A stretch of 64,000 nucleotides of DNA from an uncultured Bacteroidia bacterium (lineage in GTDB: Bacteria > Bacteroidota > Bacteroidia > Bacteroidales > F082). Numbering within the stretch: the stretch's first letter is position 1; each line of letters starts with the position of its first letter. Made by a program: the position numbers and the translations under genes. The stretch lies in NCBI GenBank assembly GCA_902799345.1, contig CADBZW010000009.1, positions 120,563-184,562 on the forward strand. Direction: 5' to 3'. Below, in pieces: positions 1-7,385 of the stretch. The notes beneath the pieces are model-generated. The model searched no databases and was not told the DNA's origin. It saw nothing but the letters and a program-made list of their open reading frames with translations.

Positions 1-391
1 GCATGGCAGCATGTAGACTGGGAACGCCCAATCGACTGAGTTTGCCATGAAGCACCGTTCCGTCACTGAAACCAGCAACCCACTTGGGATGTTGCAAAAA
101 CTTGGTGAAATCCAACTTGTCGATGATGCGGATGCTGCCATAGCCGCCACGGGCCAACCAAATGGCTTCAATATCCTCATTGTCAAGATATTGTTGGAAT
201 ACAGCGGCGCGAAAATCATCGTCGCCGGCAAAGATATAATGCTGCGCAAATAGCCTGTCGTCATAAACGGGGACAAAACCTTTCTCTTTCAGCCAGTTGA
301 TGGCGAACTGCATCTCTTCTGGCGTCACCATCCGCGCTGGCGCAGCAAGGGCTACTTTTGATCCTTGATGTAAATAAGGTATGTGCTTCAT
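1..391 (-). CDS. LD-carboxypeptidase (peptidase S66), N-terminal part
   Basis: This is the first 130 residues of a muramoyltetrapeptide (LD) carboxypeptidase, which trims the terminal D-alanine from peptidoglycan tetrapeptides during wall recycling. The visible part has the family landmarks: an early VALAAPA strand (residues 13-19), the ARGGYG loop (80-85) and the GFSD element (107-110), whose Ser109 is the expected nucleophile. The catalytic Glu and His lie beyond the window edge. The ATG overlaps the stop of the upstream MORN-repeat gene in an ATGA arrangement, so the two are translationally coupled. The fold assignment is from motifs alone, but they are characteristic. Confidence 0.88.
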   Translation of the reverse strand, partial: MKHIPYLHQGSKVALAAPARMVTPEEMQFAINWLKEKGFVPVYDDRLFAQHYIFAGDDDFRAAVFQQYLDNEDIEAIWLARGGYGSIRIIDKLDFTKFLQHPKWVAGFSDGTVLHGKLSRLGVPSLHAAM

Positions 392-1902
392 TCTCTGATG
401 ATTTCATCCTCATCCAAGGCCTCACCGTCATACTTCACTTCCTTGCCCTGGTCGTAGGTAATGGTGAAATACAACTCACCTGTGTCGAGATATTTCTTCC
501 AGTCGCCGTGTTTCACGCCTGCGGCATAGCTTTGGATCTCCCGAATCTTACCGTTTTGATAGTAGAAATAATGCTCTCCGTCGGGATAGCCCGCATTGAA
601 AGTGCCTTTGAACGCCATCTTGTTGTTGTCATAATACGACACCCACTCCCCCACTTGCTTGTCGTTGCGGTACTCGCCTTGCGTGCGAGTATCGCCGATT
701 TGCTCAGTCCATTTGCCGTTTTTCATGCCGTCGAAATAGGTGCCCGTGACGATGGTGTTTCCTTTGGAGTCGTATTCCACGTAAGGCCCGTTCACCTGAC
801 CTTTGAAGAACTGTTCCTCAATCTGTTTTTGACCGTTGTCGTAGTACCATGTCCAGGGACCATCAGGCTGACCCTCAGTGTAGTTACCTATCTCTTGCAC
901 TTTTCCGTCTTGATAGTAGAACTTCCATTCTCCTGAACGCTGTCCATCCACGAAGACACCCTCGGCACGCAAGCTGTTGTCGGGATAGAACTCCTTAAAC
1001 AAACCACGACGCTTGCCGTCGGTGTCAACAATGCCTTGTCCCACCAAAACATCTTTTTTATAGGTCTGTGAATTGATCACATTGCCATTTTCGTCAAACT
1101 CACGCCAAACGCCTTCTTTCTTGCCATCGCGGAACGAAGCCTCACGTTTTACTTTTCCGTTGGGATAGTATTCATGCTGCACGACGAGCGGCTTCATCTC
1201 ACTCTCCAACACCTGTTCCACATCGTTCACAAACTTGGTAATCTTCTTTAGATTACCTTTCTCGTCATATTCTTTGTAGAAGCCATCACGCAAGCCATGA
1301 CGATAATAACACTCGGTTTTTACGCTCCAGTCGTCGTAGAACGTCTTCCAATAGCCATGTTTTTTACCTTCACGGTCAAAACGGTTCAAGGCCTCGCGGG
1401 TCATCACAAAGCCCTTGCGATAGTTGACAATTTCTCGTAAGAGTCCGGTAGTATCGAAAATCGGTGAGATGCCTTCCTCCAAGCCGTTGACGAAGTTCAT
1501 GGTCTGGAGCACATGCCCTTTCTTATCTGTCCGTTTCCCTTTGCCTTGCCTCACGTCATTGACGAAAGGCTCCATCATCACTTCCGTTTCACTATAAGTG
1601 AAACGAGGCCCGTTCTTCAAATCCCTCTTGTAGTTGACAATCAGACTCGTGTCACCATTCTCGTTCAAAAACACCCAAGTGCTGTCCAAAAGGAAGTCTG
1701 TGCGCTTGCCGATGGACTTCAGCTGACCGCTCTCATAATAGGTCTTCCAAAGCCCGTCAGGTCGACCGTCGCGCAACGTTCCCTCGCTCGCAATCTGACC
1801 ACTAGGATAGGTAAAAGTCTTGTATTCAGTCTGGGAGAATACTTCACTACTGAACAACAAACCTATGAAAACCAAAGATATAACGCTAAAAACTCGCTTC
1901 AT
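388..1902 (-). CDS. MORN-variant repeat (YwqK-like) secreted protein
   Basis: A 504-residue protein with a signal peptide (hydrophobic residues about 5-21, ending VFSQ) followed by about 20 short repeats of the pattern YY-x-N/S-G-x(3)-x-G-x(5-6)-G-x-W, such as YYDNGQ and YPNGKVK. This is the MORN-variant repeat family whose members are often labelled YwqK-type antitoxins; that label comes from database naming and there is no toxin gene here to support it. The C-terminus is acidic (ALDEDEIIRE). A cell-envelope or exported role is inferred from the signal peptide. A TAATTTTG promoter box lies 20 nt upstream. It is coupled to the LD-carboxypeptidase gene downstream, which suggests a link to the wall. 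Confidence 0.8.
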   Translation of the reverse strand: MKRVFSVISLVFIGLLFSSEVFSQTEYKTFTYPSGQIASEGTLRDGRPDGLWKTYYESGQLKSIGKRTDFLLDSTWVFLNENGDTSLIVNYKRDLKNGPRFTYSETEVMMEPFVNDVRQGKGKRTDKKGHVLQTMNFVNGLEEGISPIFDTTGLLREIVNYRKGFVMTREALNRFDREGKKHGYWKTFYDDWSVKTECYYRHGLRDGFYKEYDEKGNLKKITKFVNDVEQVLESEMKPLVVQHEYYPNGKVKREASFRDGKKEGVWREFDENGNVINSQTYKKDVLVGQGIVDTDGKRRGLFKEFYPDNSLRAEGVFVDGQRSGEWKFYYQDGKVQEIGNYTEGQPDGPWTWYYDNGQKQIEEQFFKGQVNGPYVEYDSKGNTIVTGTYFDGMKNGKWTEQIGDTRTQGEYRNDKQVGEWVSYYDNNKMAFKGTFNAGYPDGEHYFYYQNGKIREIQSYAAGVKHGDWKKYLDTGELYFTITYDQGKEVKYDGEALDEDEIIRE

Positions 1903-1921
1903 TGTCTTTCAAAATTCGGGT

Positions 1922-1929
1922 CAAAATTA
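1922..1929 (-). promoter_or_regulatory. Bacteroidetes -7 box for the MORN-repeat gene
   Basis: On the minus strand the sequence reads TAATTTTG, matching TAnnTTTG, 20 nt from the ATG at 1902. No convincing -33 TTG is seen at the expected distance. Confidence 0.5.
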
Positions 1930-2455
1930 GACAAATTAATCGGAATACAGACAGCCTTTTTTCAATTCGCAAAAATCGCCTCGAAGTTATCAACACTTCA
2001 AAATATCAAAATCATATTTTTTAGTTTTTAATGATTAATTTTAAAAAGAATGTTACGGATGATAATAGGCTTGTGAATTGGTTGAAAAAAAAACAATAAA
2101 GTTCTTGCATTAATGGTTTCCAATTTGAGAAGACCATTTTGAAAAAATTCAAGAGACTATTTTTCAGCCGAATTTCTCCTTTTTCACTTATCCGACGAAA
2201 AACGAAAAAATGGATAAAATGAGGTTATTTTTTTCGAAAATTTGTTCATTTATCCCCTATTTTTCGGTTCAGATCTGTTGATTAAAAACACGCTGTTTTT
2301 TATACACCTCAATGAAAAAGTTATCAACAGAAACGTTGTTGATAACTCACAATATATTGATTATCATTTAGTTATTAAAAAATTAGTGAAACATTATCAA
2401 TGGGTAAGTGGTTCAGAAATAGTGTGTTCTAAAGATGGCGAACAATGAAAATGCG

Positions 2456-2463
2456 TAATTTTG
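2456..2463 (+). promoter_or_regulatory. Bacteroidetes -7 box for rpiB-lutB
   Basis: TAATTTTG fits TAnnTTTG and lies 27 nt before the rpiB ATG at 2491. A DnaA-box-like TTATCAACA (2473-2481) sits in the short leader between them. Confidence 0.55.
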
Positions 2464-2490
2464 CGACATCTTTTATCAACATCTGAAAAA

Positions 2491-2934
2491 ATGGAACGCA
2501 TCATACCCATAGCGAGCGATCATGGCGGCTTCGAGATGAAGCAGTTTTTAATTGAAAAACTGACCGAAGCCGGTTTTACTGTTGACGATTTTGGCACCTA
2601 TAGCAATGAGAGTGTCGACTATCCCGATTTCATCCATCCTTTGGCTTCGGCTATCGCAGTCGGCCAATATCCCTTGGGTATCATCCTTTGTGGTAGCGGT
2701 AATGGTGCCCAGATGACGGCTAACCATCATCATAACGTGAGGGCTGCGCTGTGCTGGAATGTGGAGTTGGCCAAGCTGGCGCGTCAGCACAACGATGCCA
2801 ACATCCTTGCCTTGCCTGGTCGTTTTATACCCAACGAACTGGCTTGGGAGATGGTGCAGGCCTTCCTGAGCACCGACTTCGAAGGCGGTCGTCATACGAG
2901 AAGGGTGGAAAAGATTGAATCTTATGAATTATGA
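2491..2934 (+). CDS. rpiB: ribose-5-phosphate isomerase B
   Basis: A 147-residue RpiB/LacA-family sugar-phosphate isomerase interconverting ribose 5-phosphate and ribulose 5-phosphate in the pentose phosphate pathway. Family landmarks: ASDHGG at 8-13 with Asp10-His11, the catalytic-cysteine loop ILCGSGNG at 65-72 (Cys67), RAALC at 84-88, QHNDAN at 99-104 and the phosphate-binding GGRHTRRV at 132-139. The loop is CGSGNG rather than the common CGTGIG. ATG at 2491 is chosen over the upstream TTG at 2461 because residues before MERII do not align and the TTG lies within the promoter. The stop overlaps the lutB start cluster, so the two form an operon. Confidence 0.93.
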   Translation: MERIIPIASDHGGFEMKQFLIEKLTEAGFTVDDFGTYSNESVDYPDFIHPLASAIAVGQYPLGIILCGSGNGAQMTANHHHNVRAALCWNVELAKLARQHNDANILALPGRFIPNELAWEMVQAFLSTDFEGGRHTRRVEKIESYEL

Positions 2935-4301
2935 TGATGAGCGAACCTAAGACCATATTCAAGCAAGGCTGTGAGGTGGCTTTCGATGAGGAACACTGGC
3001 AGAAAATCAACTACAGCACGGGATGCCATGAGCAAAATTTTGCCAAAGGCAAGGTGAATTACCGTAACCTCGACCTCGAAAAGCAGCGTGCCTACACCTT
3101 GCGTAACAAGTCGCTGCTGAATTTGGAGAAACTCTTGGTTGACTTCGAGACGCATTTCACCGACAATGGCGGCAAGGTGCTCTGGGCCCGCAACGCCGAC
3201 GATGCATTGACGATGGTTTTCGACCTCATCCGCAAGGAGAAAGCCAATACCATCACGCGTTCCAATTCCACCGTGCTTGACGAAATCGAGCTGAATGGCT
3301 TTCTGGAGCGTAACAACATCCGTGTGGTGGAGACAGAAGTCGGACGTTTCATCTTGCATCTGGCCAAGCAAAAGTCATATCACCCGCTGTCGCCTTCCAT
3401 TCATCTCTCCAAGGAGGAAAACAATGCCATCCTTACGGAGAACTTCAAGCTGAAGTCCGACAGTTCCATCAAACAGATGGTCAACTTTGTGCGGCATGAG
3501 GTGGCTGTCGAAAGCCAGGAGGTCAAAATCTGCATCACGGGTGCCAACTTCCTGATTTCGGAAGCTGGTGGCGTGGTGCTCACCGAAAACGAAGGCAACA
3601 TCTTGAAGTCCACTTCGACGGCTAAAGTCCACATCGTGGTGGCCGGCATCGACAAGATGATTCCTACGGTCGACGATCTTGGCGTGTTGCTGCCTTTGCT
3701 TTCGCTCCATTCCAATGGACAAAGCATGGCTGCCTGCAATAGCATCACCTTTGGTCCGGCCAAACACGACAACGGTCCCGAGCAGGTGTATGTGATCTTG
3801 CTCGACAACAACCGCTCTTCGTTGCTTTCGCACGAAAAACAACGTCAGGTGATGTCGTGCATCCAATGCGGGGCTTGTGTGAGTGTGTGTCCCATCTATA
3901 AAAACATCGGTGGCTATTCTTATGGCACCAAACACATCGGTCCGGTGGGCACGGTGATGACGCCCTTGATGGAAGGCTTGGAGGAATACAACCACCTCAA
4001 TGCGGCCTGTTCGCTCTGCGGTCGATGTGTCGAAATTTGTCCCGTGAAGATTCCGTTGGACGACCTCATCATCGAAAACCGCCATTTGGCCATCACGGAA
4101 AAAACGGGCAATTCGCGGTACGATACCTTGCTGAAGACCATGATATGGCACTGCAAGTCGCGCAAGAAGATGGATGGTCCGCTGTTTTTTAAAAAGGTGG
4201 AGATGAAACGATTGTTGGCGCCGCTTTGGGGCGATAACAGACCCATGCCCGAGTTTGCCTCCAAGTCGTTCAGCCAGCAGTGGAGAGAACGCAATCTATA
4301 A
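2931..4301 (+). CDS. lutB: LutB-type lactate utilisation Fe-S protein
   Basis: A 456-residue LutB/LldF/YkgF-family protein. The N-terminal LUD (DUF162) domain spans about residues 60-290, and two 4Fe-4S motifs follow: C310-x2-C313-x2-C316-x3-CP and C360-x2-C363-x2-C366-x3-CP. The C-terminal 80 residues match the usual family tail. In characterised operons LutB works with LutA and LutC in cytosolic L-lactate oxidation to pyruvate. Neither partner gene is adjacent here, so the donor and electron route are unknown. Three in-frame ATGs (2931, 2934, 2937) overlap the rpiB stop; any could be used. The gene converges on the reverse transcriptase gene across a shared hairpin. Confidence 0.88.
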   Translation: MMMSEPKTIFKQGCEVAFDEEHWQKINYSTGCHEQNFAKGKVNYRNLDLEKQRAYTLRNKSLLNLEKLLVDFETHFTDNGGKVLWARNADDALTMVFDLIRKEKANTITRSNSTVLDEIELNGFLERNNIRVVETEVGRFILHLAKQKSYHPLSPSIHLSKEENNAILTENFKLKSDSSIKQMVNFVRHEVAVESQEVKICITGANFLISEAGGVVLTENEGNILKSTSTAKVHIVVAGIDKMIPTVDDLGVLLPLLSLHSNGQSMAACNSITFGPAKHDNGPEQVYVILLDNNRSSLLSHEKQRQVMSCIQCGACVSVCPIYKNIGGYSYGTKHIGPVGTVMTPLMEGLEEYNHLNAACSLCGRCVEICPVKIPLDDLIIENRHLAITEKTGNSRYDTLLKTMIWHCKSRKKMDGPLFFKKVEMKRLLAPLWGDNRPMPEFASKSFSQQWRERNL

Positions 4302-4303
4302 TG

Positions 4304-4375
4304 AGAAATTGACCGTTTATGTCATTCCTGCAAAGGCAAGTGCGATGGATGGGAATCTATAAACGGTCAATTTCT
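4304..4375. terminator. 17-bp inverted repeat between convergent lutB and RT genes
   Basis: The arms 4304-4320 and 4359-4375 are perfectly complementary over 17 bp with a 38-nt loop. The right arm contains the last codons of the reverse transcriptase gene, and its TAG stop begins at the loop edge. The hairpin can terminate transcription from both sides. Arms this long, with one inside a coding end, are unusual for a simple terminator. Confidence 0.55.
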
Positions 4376-5568
4376 TTAAACCTATAATACTCATTGACCA
4401 GGCTTCGATATCCTAACGCCTTCAGTTGGTCGTAATCAACCTTGTAATTGGCTTTATTGTGTTTTCCCGTGCTTAAAAACCTGATGTTCTGTTGCAAGTA
4501 ATGGTCGATTTCCTTCAGTCCGTCCGTTTGGGTGATGACGGGGAAAAACCATCGTGACCAGGTCAAAGTCTCCGGGTCGTCGCTCTCGAAGAACTTGCGG
4601 TTGAAATAGTTGATGAGCGCTTTCATCGCCTTTTCGGGTTCGATGTGCTTCTTGTGGCTCCAGCGCAACAAAGACCTGGCTTGGCGCGAAATCTTGCCTT
4701 TCATCTTCTTTTTCGTTGCCTCCGAGATGTCGACGTCGTGGCCGTGACACTTGAACCCCAAGAACTCGTAAGCCTCATCGGGCGAATAGATCTTCTCCTT
4801 GTCGGGATTGACTTCCAGATGAGCCTGTGCCAAAAAGTTGCACATCTGATTTTTGTATTCTTCAAGGGTCTCATAATCAGTGGCGAACATGATGATGTCG
4901 TCGGAATATCGGGCATAGACGACACCTTTATTATAATAATAGCGGTCGACTTCCTTCAAGTAGACATCGGCGAGGAAAGGTGCGGTGGGTGTGCCAGCCA
5001 TCACGCCGTGATGTTCCTCAATGACTTGTTCGTTGCTGATGGCGAGGTTGGTGGTCAGCAGCTTTTCGAAGAATAAGTACAAAGGCGGGTCGTTGGCCAG
5101 CATCTCTTTCAGCATGGGCAGCAGGAGGCCGATGTCGATGGAGTTGAAATAGTCGTGGATGTCGAGTTTGTAGGCCCACATCTTCTGTCCTTGGATGGCC
5201 TTGTTGATTCTGTGAACGGCATCATGGGCTTTCAGTCCTCGGCGGAAGGCGTAGCAGTTGGGTGCAAACTGGTCGTCGTATTTATAAAGCAGAAAGGCGA
5301 TGACTTTGAGGATGAGCATCTCTTCGGGGGCAAAGCTATAGACGACGCGTTTCTTACCCGATCCCATCTTGTTCACCAGCTTTTTCGTTGGGATGCCGAG
5401 TCCTTCGCCTTGAGCGATTTTGGTGGCCAAGGGCAGATAGTCTTCCCGTTCCACGAAGGCATCGGCCTCATCGAACTCATGCCAGCTGAAGCGGCCTTTC
5501 ATGAGGCGATAGGCAAGAAACTCTTCCCAGGTCTCCTGACGGGTCAGTTGAGAGATGATACTTTCCAT
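4357..5568 (-). CDS. stand-alone reverse transcriptase, unclassified group
   Basis: A 403-residue RNA-directed DNA polymerase without maturase, HNH or protease domains. Visible RT motifs: KKRVVYSF at 72-79, the CYAFRRGLKAHDA fingers element (105-117), KLDIHDYFNSID with catalytic Asp136, GVMAGTPTAPFLADVYL (188-204) and the active site YSDD (221-224), followed by the LGF element at 270-272. Residues 300-403 are a basic thumb-like domain ending in LGYRSLVNEYYRFKE. Motif 4 reads GTPTAP, neither the PQG-SP of group II introns nor the xGxxxSQ of diversity-generating elements. ATG 5568 is preferred to an upstream GTG. It follows a small gene and a hairpin-rich spacer; antiphage or retroelement function is inference. 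Confidence 0.85.
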   Translation of the reverse strand: MESIISQLTRQETWEEFLAYRLMKGRFSWHEFDEADAFVEREDYLPLATKIAQGEGLGIPTKKLVNKMGSGKKRVVYSFAPEEMLILKVIAFLLYKYDDQFAPNCYAFRRGLKAHDAVHRINKAIQGQKMWAYKLDIHDYFNSIDIGLLLPMLKEMLANDPPLYLFFEKLLTTNLAISNEQVIEEHHGVMAGTPTAPFLADVYLKEVDRYYYNKGVVYARYSDDIIMFATDYETLEEYKNQMCNFLAQAHLEVNPDKEKIYSPDEAYEFLGFKCHGHDVDISEATKKKMKGKISRQARSLLRWSHKKHIEPEKAMKALINYFNRKFFESDDPETLTWSRWFFPVITQTDGLKEIDHYLQQNIRFLSTGKHNKANYKVDYDQLKALGYRSLVNEYYRFKEIDRL

Positions 5569-5598
5569 GATAAAAAAGAAAAAGGGGAAAGATTTTGA

Positions 5599-5706
5599 AT
5601 CGGTAAAATTACCGATCACGAGAGGGTACCTTGTCGGGTTGCCTGCAAAACCGAGAAATGAACGACAAGGCTGCCTCCTTCGGCAGGCGAGGCGCGGTGA
5701 TGCCGC
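5599..5706 (-). ncRNA. hairpin-rich spacer upstream of the RT, candidate structured RNA
   Basis: The spacer between the 173-residue gene and the RT holds four stems in about 110 nt: ATCGGTAA/TTACCGAT (5599-5616), an 8-bp perfect stem CCTTGTCG/CGACAAGG (5629-5636 with 5663-5670), CTGCC/GGCAG (5671-5686) and GCGG/CCGC (5694-5706). Many bacterial RTs use an RNA encoded next to them as template. The structure is seen; the role as an RT partner is inference, and it could be a palindromic repeat. Confidence 0.35.
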
Positions 5707-5726
5707 ATCCCCTTTTTCTTGTGTTT

Positions 5727-6248
5727 TTAGTTCAAGAACTTACGGATGCGCCCGATGACGTAGTCGCGTTCGTTGGGCATCTGCGTGTAGAAGTTGATGT
5801 AAGGGATGCCGGCTTTCTTGGCGTACATCCTCGCTATCAGGTACTTCACGTTGCTGTCGTGGCTATGGCCTTTGCCGAGCATTACCACGCCTTTGGCGCT
5901 GCCCATTTGTTCGAGCACGAAGGTATAGGGCTGTCCCCATTCGGCTTTGTAGGCCTGACGCGGGCGCGTCTTGTAGAGTTGGAACTCATCGTTGGCGAAG
6001 CCTGCGATGTCGGTCACCGGCACGTTTTCCCTGACTGTGTATTGCGGGAATGCCGTGGCCAGAATCTCGCGGAAGTAGGCCAGCCATTCTGAGTCGGTCC
6101 GCACGATTTCTTCTTCGTAGTGCGGTGTGGCAGGCTGTGGTGTAGGTTTAGGCTGTGCCGAGGGTTGTGATGCAGGTTTGGCTGCTGCGGTTTCGATGTT
6201 TTCTTTCACGACATCGACCAGTTTCGAGAATAGTTTTCCGAAGTCCAT
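5727..6248 (-). CDS. hypothetical protein paired with the reverse transcriptase
   Basis: A 173-residue protein I do not recognise. Residues 1-22 are a probable amphipathic helix, 23-43 a Pro/Ala/Gln-rich linker, and 48-173 a compact alpha/beta domain. The last 60 residues (VVMLGKGHSHDSNVKYLI then AKKAGIPYINFYTQMPNERDYVIGRI) resemble the tail of small nuclease-like or DUF2726-like domains, where a KKAGIPYI strand follows a charged helix. No complete PD-(D/E)xK signature can be read, so nuclease activity is only a guess. It is first in a unit with the RT (spacing 158 nt) and has its own TATCTTTG promoter. There is no signal peptide. Confidence 0.7.
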   Translation of the reverse strand: MDFGKLFSKLVDVVKENIETAAAKPASQPSAQPKPTPQPATPHYEEEIVRTDSEWLAYFREILATAFPQYTVRENVPVTDIAGFANDEFQLYKTRPRQAYKAEWGQPYTFVLEQMGSAKGVVMLGKGHSHDSNVKYLIARMYAKKAGIPYINFYTQMPNERDYVIGRIRKFLN

Positions 6249-6276
6249 GATATTAAAGTTTTTATGTTATTCGAGG

Positions 6277-6284
6277 CAAAGATA
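6277..6284 (-). promoter_or_regulatory. -7 box for the RT-associated operon
   Basis: TATCTTTG on the minus strand, 28 nt before the ATG at 6248, matches TAnnTTTG. No clear -33 element. Confidence 0.5.
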
Positions 6285-6302
6285 TATCTTTTTGTTGAAA
6301 TC

Positions 6303-6416
6303 TTATTTTTCTTTTTCAATTATTTTCATCATCTCGGCTGGTGTGACTACAAAATCCACTTTTGGATAATGTTTCATCTTGCCTGTAACTAGACGTTTCG
6401 CATTACAAATGCTGAT
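6303..6416 (-). pseudogene. C-terminal remnant of a PIN-domain toxin gene
   Basis: Reading the minus strand from 6416 gives ISICNAKRLVTGKMKHYP, then about 19 more residues containing VVTPAEMM and a TAA at 6303. This matches the end of PIN-family toxin components, where the metal-site region reads A-D-x-LVTGN-x-KHFP, followed by V-x-TPxEF. The acidic residue before LVTG is missing (AKRLVTG) and there is no start codon or N-terminal two thirds. It is a decayed toxin-antitoxin relic of about 37 codons in the 392-bp gap between 6249 and 6640. Confidence 0.55.
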
Positions 6417-6502
6417 ATTTGGCGGATGGCAAATCCGCAAGGTTTTTTGCTTCCAAACTTCGATAGATTACAAGTTTTCCTTCCCGGCGAATTTGCAAAA
6501 CC

Positions 6503-6556
6503 CATAACATGCTTGTTTTCCGGGCAAAGATAATGGATAGTTTGCTGATAAGCAAG
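6503..6556 (-). repeat. promoter cassette repeat, copy A
   Basis: About 50 bp repeated at 8529-8582 and 10197-10237. On the minus strand it includes TTG-N20-TATCTTTG, a consensus Bacteroidetes promoter (-7 box at 6525-6532). Copy A points toward the PIN remnant with no intact gene directly behind it. Confidence 0.6.
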
Positions 6557-6640
6557 CCTTAGCGTGAAAATGCCTTTTCCTTTCGGAAAACCTATATCTT
6601 AGGAGAGGAAAGGGAACGTCTGGTGGCGGGAAGGGATTTT

Positions 6641-7372
6641 TTACAAATCAGGATAATATTTGTGGAGCTCGTTAAAGCAGGAACCATATGTGTCAATTAG
6701 ATTGTATTCGATTTTATGCTGGTCATCGTAAAAGAAAAAGAGTTTCTTGTTGTTTGGACTAATACCTATCATAGGATTATATGCATAAGGTCTTCCTTTT
6801 TTTGTGACAAAAGGATTCATTTGAAAGCGCTTTTGTTTTACAATATATTTATAGCCTGGAACAGTTGGGATTGTGATTTCGGTTCGAAAAGACTTACCAT
6901 CAACAAATACAAACAAAGATAAAGTGTCTCCCAGTTTCTTTAATTCCTCTTTGTTAAAAGAGATTTTTCCTGTTGTGTCCGAAACCCTAAACTGATTGTC
7001 ATTATCGAAAAAGGCGACGATCCGTTCTGCTCGTTCAAGATAAAGATTTGTATCAGTATTAGCTACATAACCATATCCCCAGTGTTTTTCAAGCGAAAAC
7101 ATTTCAATCTCCATCGTAGAAGTATCACATTCACAAATTTCTATATGATGATTTCTATCTGAGAAAAGATTATCAGAAACAATAATTAGACTATCGCGTT
7201 TTTGGTAGAGGCCATAATAGTAATCTCCTTGCGGAAGAACAAATGAGATTGTGTCATCTGTAACACAGGCAAAGCCTTGATTATGCACTTCTTTGTACAG
7301 CAGAGAATGTGGCTGTTGACATTGAGTAAAACCGCATATTATTAAAAGTATTATGGTAGCGTAGTTTTTCAT
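6641..7372 (-). CDS. small lipoprotein, candidate immunity protein
   Basis: A 243-residue protein starting with a hydrophobic segment and a probable lipobox (residues about 5-19, FTQC), so probably a lipoprotein. The rest is strand-rich with many aromatic residues and no family I recognise. The gene begins 13 nt after the stop of the Rhs toxin tip and is co-directional, which is the usual place for the cognate immunity gene. If the toxin acts in the periplasm or envelope, a lipoprotein immunity factor would fit. This is inference from position and localisation. The low GC of this gene and of the adjoining toxin 3-prime half contrasts with neighbours and suggests horizontal acquisition. Confidence 0.65.
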   Translation of the reverse strand: MKNYATIILLIICGFTQCQQPHSLLYKEVHNQGFACVTDDTISFVLPQGDYYYGLYQKRDSLIIVSDNLFSDRNHHIEICECDTSTMEIEMFSLEKHWGYGYVANTDTNLYLERAERIVAFFDNDNQFRVSDTTGKISFNKEELKKLGDTLSLFVFVDGKSFRTEITIPTVPGYKYIVKQKRFQMNPFVTKKGRPYAYNPMIGISPNNKKLFFFYDDQHKIEYNLIDTYGSCFNELHKYYPDL

Positions 7373-7385
7373 TGGGGTTATTGAA

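Larger units (their letters stand above)
1903..2490. other. AT-rich divergent intergenic region with DnaA-box-like sites
   Basis: This 588-bp gap between divergent genes is very AT-rich. It holds four copies of TTATCAACA, one mismatch from the DnaA box TTATCCACA: 1987-1995 (+), 2321-2329 (+), 2337-2345 (-) and 2473-2481 (+). The middle pair forms a 9-bp inverted repeat (GTTATCAAC, 2320-2328, and GTTGATAAC, 2338-2346). A TTATACACC lies at 2300-2308, and GATCTGTTGATTA near 2274 resembles the AT-rich 13-mers of enteric origins. A 68-codon ORF here (2242-2448) shows no family features. The region also contains both divergent promoters. It could be a replication origin or only a regulatory region; orientation of the flanking gene blocks does not favour an origin. 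Confidence 0.4.

Noticed and set aside
2242-2448. 68-codon ORF in the AT-rich gap
   Set aside because: AT-rich sequence, no domain, no ribosome-binding context, and it covers the DnaA-box-like sites and palindrome.
4357-6248. Diversity-generating retroelement
   Set aside because: The RT motif 4 lacks the xGxxxSQ signature and no template/variable repeat pair or Avd-like gene was seen.
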